From an uncultured Asticcacaulis sp. (GTDB lineage Bacteria; Pseudomonadota; Alphaproteobacteria; Caulobacterales; Caulobacteraceae), in contig CAMLLA010000215.1 of NCBI GenBank assembly GCA_946480525.1, positions 1 to 7,172 of the forward strand: DNA of 7,172 nt, written 5' to 3'. Of this stretch, positions 6,301-7,172 are shown one piece after another. The notes beneath the pieces were generated by a model. It made no database searches. It was given only the letters and a program-made list of their open reading frames with translations, and had not been told where the DNA came from. The number at the start of each line of letters is the position of its first letter. Position 1 is the stretch's first letter. A program made the translations under genes and the position numbers.

Positions 6301-6856
6301 GCTGCCCCAGCGTCCTTGCCTTGTCGAGCGCGAAGGCCAGACCGGTTTCGGTCGCGCCCGCCACATCGATATTCGACTGCGCAAACGGATCGCCCGCCCC
6401 GCCGCCACCGCCGCCCGTGCCACCGATATCGGCGATGCCGGCGAACTGGACGAAGATCGGATCGCCGCCGATGGTCGCATTGACCGCGCCATTGTTGAGA
6501 TAGGTCTTCGACCCCAGTGGCAGGACGACAAACGCACCGCCATGCACCTTTGTGATCTGGCCGTCGCCGGTGATCAGCCTCAGGTCGAAGTAAAAGACAC
6601 GCGCGCTGGTCGGGTCCGGGTTCTCCGGCAAGGCGTCGATGTCCGCCTGCCTGACGCCAAGGACGATTGTCGTGGGTGTAATGCCGACCTGGCTGCCGTG
6701 GGCATTGGCGACGGCGCCCGCGACCAGCACAGGCGCACCGCCCAGCCGGTCATAGACGACGAACTGCCCGCTGCATCCGGTCAGGTCCGAGCCCAACGGA
6801 AAGTAATAGATGATCCGCATATCGGCGCCGCGCGCGGCGCTGAGTTTCTGTGTCAT
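3317..6856 (-). CDS. Large phage tail fibre / baseplate-type protein with lectin-like C-terminus
   Basis: The 1179-residue protein is multi-domain. Residues 13-120 (FPLGSDLTG, GQFVVYDRLGG, FYFDLRLITGDGQ, GGAFVVLPLGSK) resemble the N-terminal domain of BppU-like baseplate proteins that attaches fibres to the tail. A Gly-rich hinge (145-155) follows. Residues about 160-580 look like a beta-rich shaft, possibly a beta-helix (inferred). Three tandem repeats occupy 584-747. Residues about 938-1172 resemble a concanavalin/LamG-like module common at the C-terminus of phage tail proteins (GLYLLNGPNEWAARTN 965-980, NVYLNSSSALN 1075-1085, YIFRAQ 1132-1137), a likely receptor-binding part. No signal peptide or membrane segment is seen. 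The ATG at 6856 lacks a good ribosome binding site; the in-frame ATG at 6820 (Met13) also lacks one and would begin just before the conserved part. It heads the minus-strand tail module, 12 bases after a terminator-like hairpin. Confidence 0.85.
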   Translation of the reverse strand: MTQKLSAARGADMRIIYYFPLGSDLTGCSGQFVVYDRLGGAPVLVAGAVANAHGSQVGITPTTIVLGVRQADIDALPENPDPTSARVFYFDLRLITGDGQITKVHGGAFVVLPLGSKTYLNNGAVNATIGGDPIFVQFAGIADIGGTGGGGGGAGDPFAQSNIDVAGATETGLAFALDKARTLGQPLTGNSGTVTINGPQDLTACHVHMPFKSITFGTNLGNALGVIGYPVGEEGNTTLKDVRGPAIDMGGSPTSGIHYEKVIRLIGGYAGDGLNQAVPFTAVRIEGDQASRSSYDIALQNHRGDGLEINSDTEKKVITYRFDHLYEGNALAFRSLNLASPDEVNVKMAGTFCSNLVHAQDVGQFSYRVDFNVESVKPWVGSYAIEDNSRKGTCYAGEIRGVDGDLIKIETRQEGYTSGGPTVVFDSLRVIQHYCGRIVIINPKSVGGTIYHDQVDTGRQQGSNYLTSAFRNALPANTGAFTPDMITRVDQAGFQIGAVLENCALTYVTRRNVCPYGARIGISDWANAASAAGSAFSGKAIRLEIEMGDRNIPAAAVIGSFAAGTVSGQFTPHIVTGSFEGNTFTLKEGVGLGVGQKLEGTGIPADTHVAAVLGSGKYKLNQSLTLSERAVTAGMLFALTSGGSLSVGQVLTGAGIPAGTKVTGVVSEAPVGQHRINTRSGLPEGEVSVSVGTIFTVSSGAALVVGQFLKGVGIPLGTRITAIPAAGQYAINRSFTLGSLSVNAGATADMFYAIWADHGTGSTIWANGNLQGNIRIAPGWKRGAIHVSAAWLRAGYTVLKEAGATTELIVHGPVSFAELTGISWAFEGVTALNVTDYGGLSMRHNGAKWVLSRLIDVPVVSTAALGSPLNAPDVKRQAATVIDQASSTILVAQGPARADPWLSTAGGTVNPAFLTQTTDFDARQDAAGGDPLSYEAKLIYDRLFHDLIYAGVYNPSDPSASLLKGLYLLNGPNEWAARTNVLFDFWPLSQTGTAIAHVPKIGFAPTGSTNTGSYLEVSGFAADLHGCGTHNIALGACAEELYTSAQQSAAGSPYTIGSNTNRLRSVLHRSDGGNNVYLNSSSALNAVSWAGTYRLGMGFSDSPTSHGSQLYGGTMLTANTKTADATAVTNLYIFRAQTTYLARTLSMALVGKGLGWDASKVDATLAALNLARSGLRSLT
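4616..5107 (-). repeat. Three tandem protein repeats (VGQxLxGxGIPxGT type) within the fibre gene
   Basis: Three copies start at Phe584, Phe637 and Phe695 of the fibre protein, 53 and 58 residues apart, with the third ending near residue 747. Shared positions are a F-T/A-L/V start, a VGQ (594, 647, 705), the GxGIPxxT core (GTGIPADT 600-607, GAGIPAGT 653-660, GVGIPLGT 711-718), a G-Q/K-Y/H turn, and a closing L/V-rich strand. Similar GxGxxxGTxI repeats occur in other phage structural proteins. The copies differ clearly in sequence, so the duplication is not recent. They probably form stacked beta units in the shaft. Confidence 0.85.
6825..6840. other. Perfect 16-base GC-only palindrome near the fibre start codon
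   Basis: GCGCCGCGCGCGGCGC is its own reverse complement. It lies in codons 6-11 of the fibre gene, between the two candidate ATG starts (6856 and 6820). In RNA the palindrome would allow a short GC hairpin or dimer next to the start site. It may equally be a chance result of an Ala/Arg/Gly codon run. Confidence 0.4.
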
Positions 6857-6868
6857 GTAAGGCTCAAC

Positions 6869-6898
6869 AAAAAACCCCTCCGGCCGGGGCCAAAGGGG
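6869..6898 (-). terminator. Rho-independent terminator upstream of the fibre gene
   Basis: On the minus strand, CCCCTTTGGCC pairs with GGCCGGAGGGG (two G-T pairs, 9-11 pairs with a very tight loop) and is followed directly by six T. On the plus strand no T run follows, so it acts on minus-strand transcripts. It lies 50 bases after the stop of the upstream gene and 12 bases before the fibre ATG. It should end transcripts of the upstream gene, at least partly, unless late antitermination lets polymerase through. Confidence 0.82.
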
Positions 6899-6948
6899 TG
6901 TGGTAAAATTGTATGTTAAAGGGCGATCGCGACCAGGTCAGGCGGCGC

Positions 6949-7172
6949 TCAGGTTCCGAATATCGGATCCCAAAGGACCTTCTTGGCGTACGCTCTGGCA
7001 TCCGCCTCATCTTCGGCATAGTAGTACTCACATTCCGGGTGCTCCAACATTGCCATCCAGGAAACTGAAGGGTCACCGAAGGCTTCGCAGAGCTCCTGCT
7101 TCATCTTTCCGAACTGCTGGTATTCAATTTGGCACTTTTGTATAGACCAATAGCCAGCTCCTCCGGAAACCC
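6949..7172 (-). CDS. Unrecognised small acidic protein, C-terminal part only
   Basis: One minus-strand frame is open from the window edge to a TGA at 6951-6949, giving 73 residues. I do not recognise the family. The visible part is rich in Glu, Tyr, Cys and Ala, with QIEYQQFGKMKQEL, HPECEYYYAEDEADARAYA, and an end VLWDPIFGT. The middle looks helical and acidic, with no membrane segment. Codon choice (GAG, GCC, TAC, AAG) fits real coding, and the terminator 50 bases downstream supports a gene ending here. The start lies outside the window; the only in-frame Met before the core (residue 23 of the visible part) has no good ribosome binding site. It may be another tail-region or accessory protein. 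Confidence 0.65.
   Translation of the reverse strand, partial: VSGGAGYWSIQKCQIEYQQFGKMKQELCEAFGDPSVSWMAMLEHPECEYYYAEDEADARAYAKKVLWDPIFGT

Noticed and set aside
5033..6919. Plus-strand open frame of 628 codons opposite the fibre gene
   Set aside because: Its product is an Arg/Asp/His/Ala/Pro-rich sequence without domain-like patterns, typical of the antisense of a GC-rich gene. The minus-strand fibre has clear domains and repeats.
6900..7145. Plus-strand frame of 81 codons at the right end
   Set aside because: Shadow of the partial minus-strand acidic protein. It would start inside the terminator region, without a ribosome binding site, and its composition is Arg/Ser/Pro-rich.

Overview
The window is part of a tailed-phage or prophage late region. 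It is GC-rich, and nearly all real genes read on the minus strand. G/C-ending codons and the protein types (a tail protein with an N-terminal attachment domain and a lectin-like C-terminus, an M15 endolysin, an Rz-like protein with an LPDGFVRVHDAA motif) suggest a phage of an Alphaproteobacterium. I cannot name the genus. No integrase, attachment site or host housekeeping gene is visible, so a free phage and an integrated prophage cannot be told apart.

Layout, in the direction of transcription (high to low coordinates). The 3' end of an unrecognised small acidic protein (7172-6949) comes first, followed by a strong intrinsic terminator (6898-6869). Next is a 1179-residue tail fibre/baseplate-type protein (6856-3317) carrying three internal repeats around a GIPxGT motif. 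A 93-residue unknown protein (3303-3022) and a 535-residue SGNH-hydrolase-like tail protein (3020-1413) follow almost without gaps. After a break, a compact lysis cassette runs off the left edge: two-helix putative holin (1028-768), M15 peptidoglycan peptidase (784-356) and Rz-like spanin subunit (359-1). The lysis genes overlap each other, as expected for translationally coupled genes.

The break between the tail module and the lysis cassette holds the only plausible plus-strand gene (1113-1412). It encodes a small protein with one hydrophobic segment, lies head-to-head with the holin gene, and its stop codon abuts the stop codon of the SGNH gene. It is the least ordinary item here and could be an accessory ('moron') gene, but its start and its reality are uncertain.

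Together the genes fit a receptor-binding and surface-glycan-modifying module (fibre, small protein, esterase-like protein) followed by the holin-endolysin-spanin lysis system. I found no RNA gene, CRISPR array, insertion sequence or replication origin. I saw no convincing evidence of a wholly new defence or mobile system.
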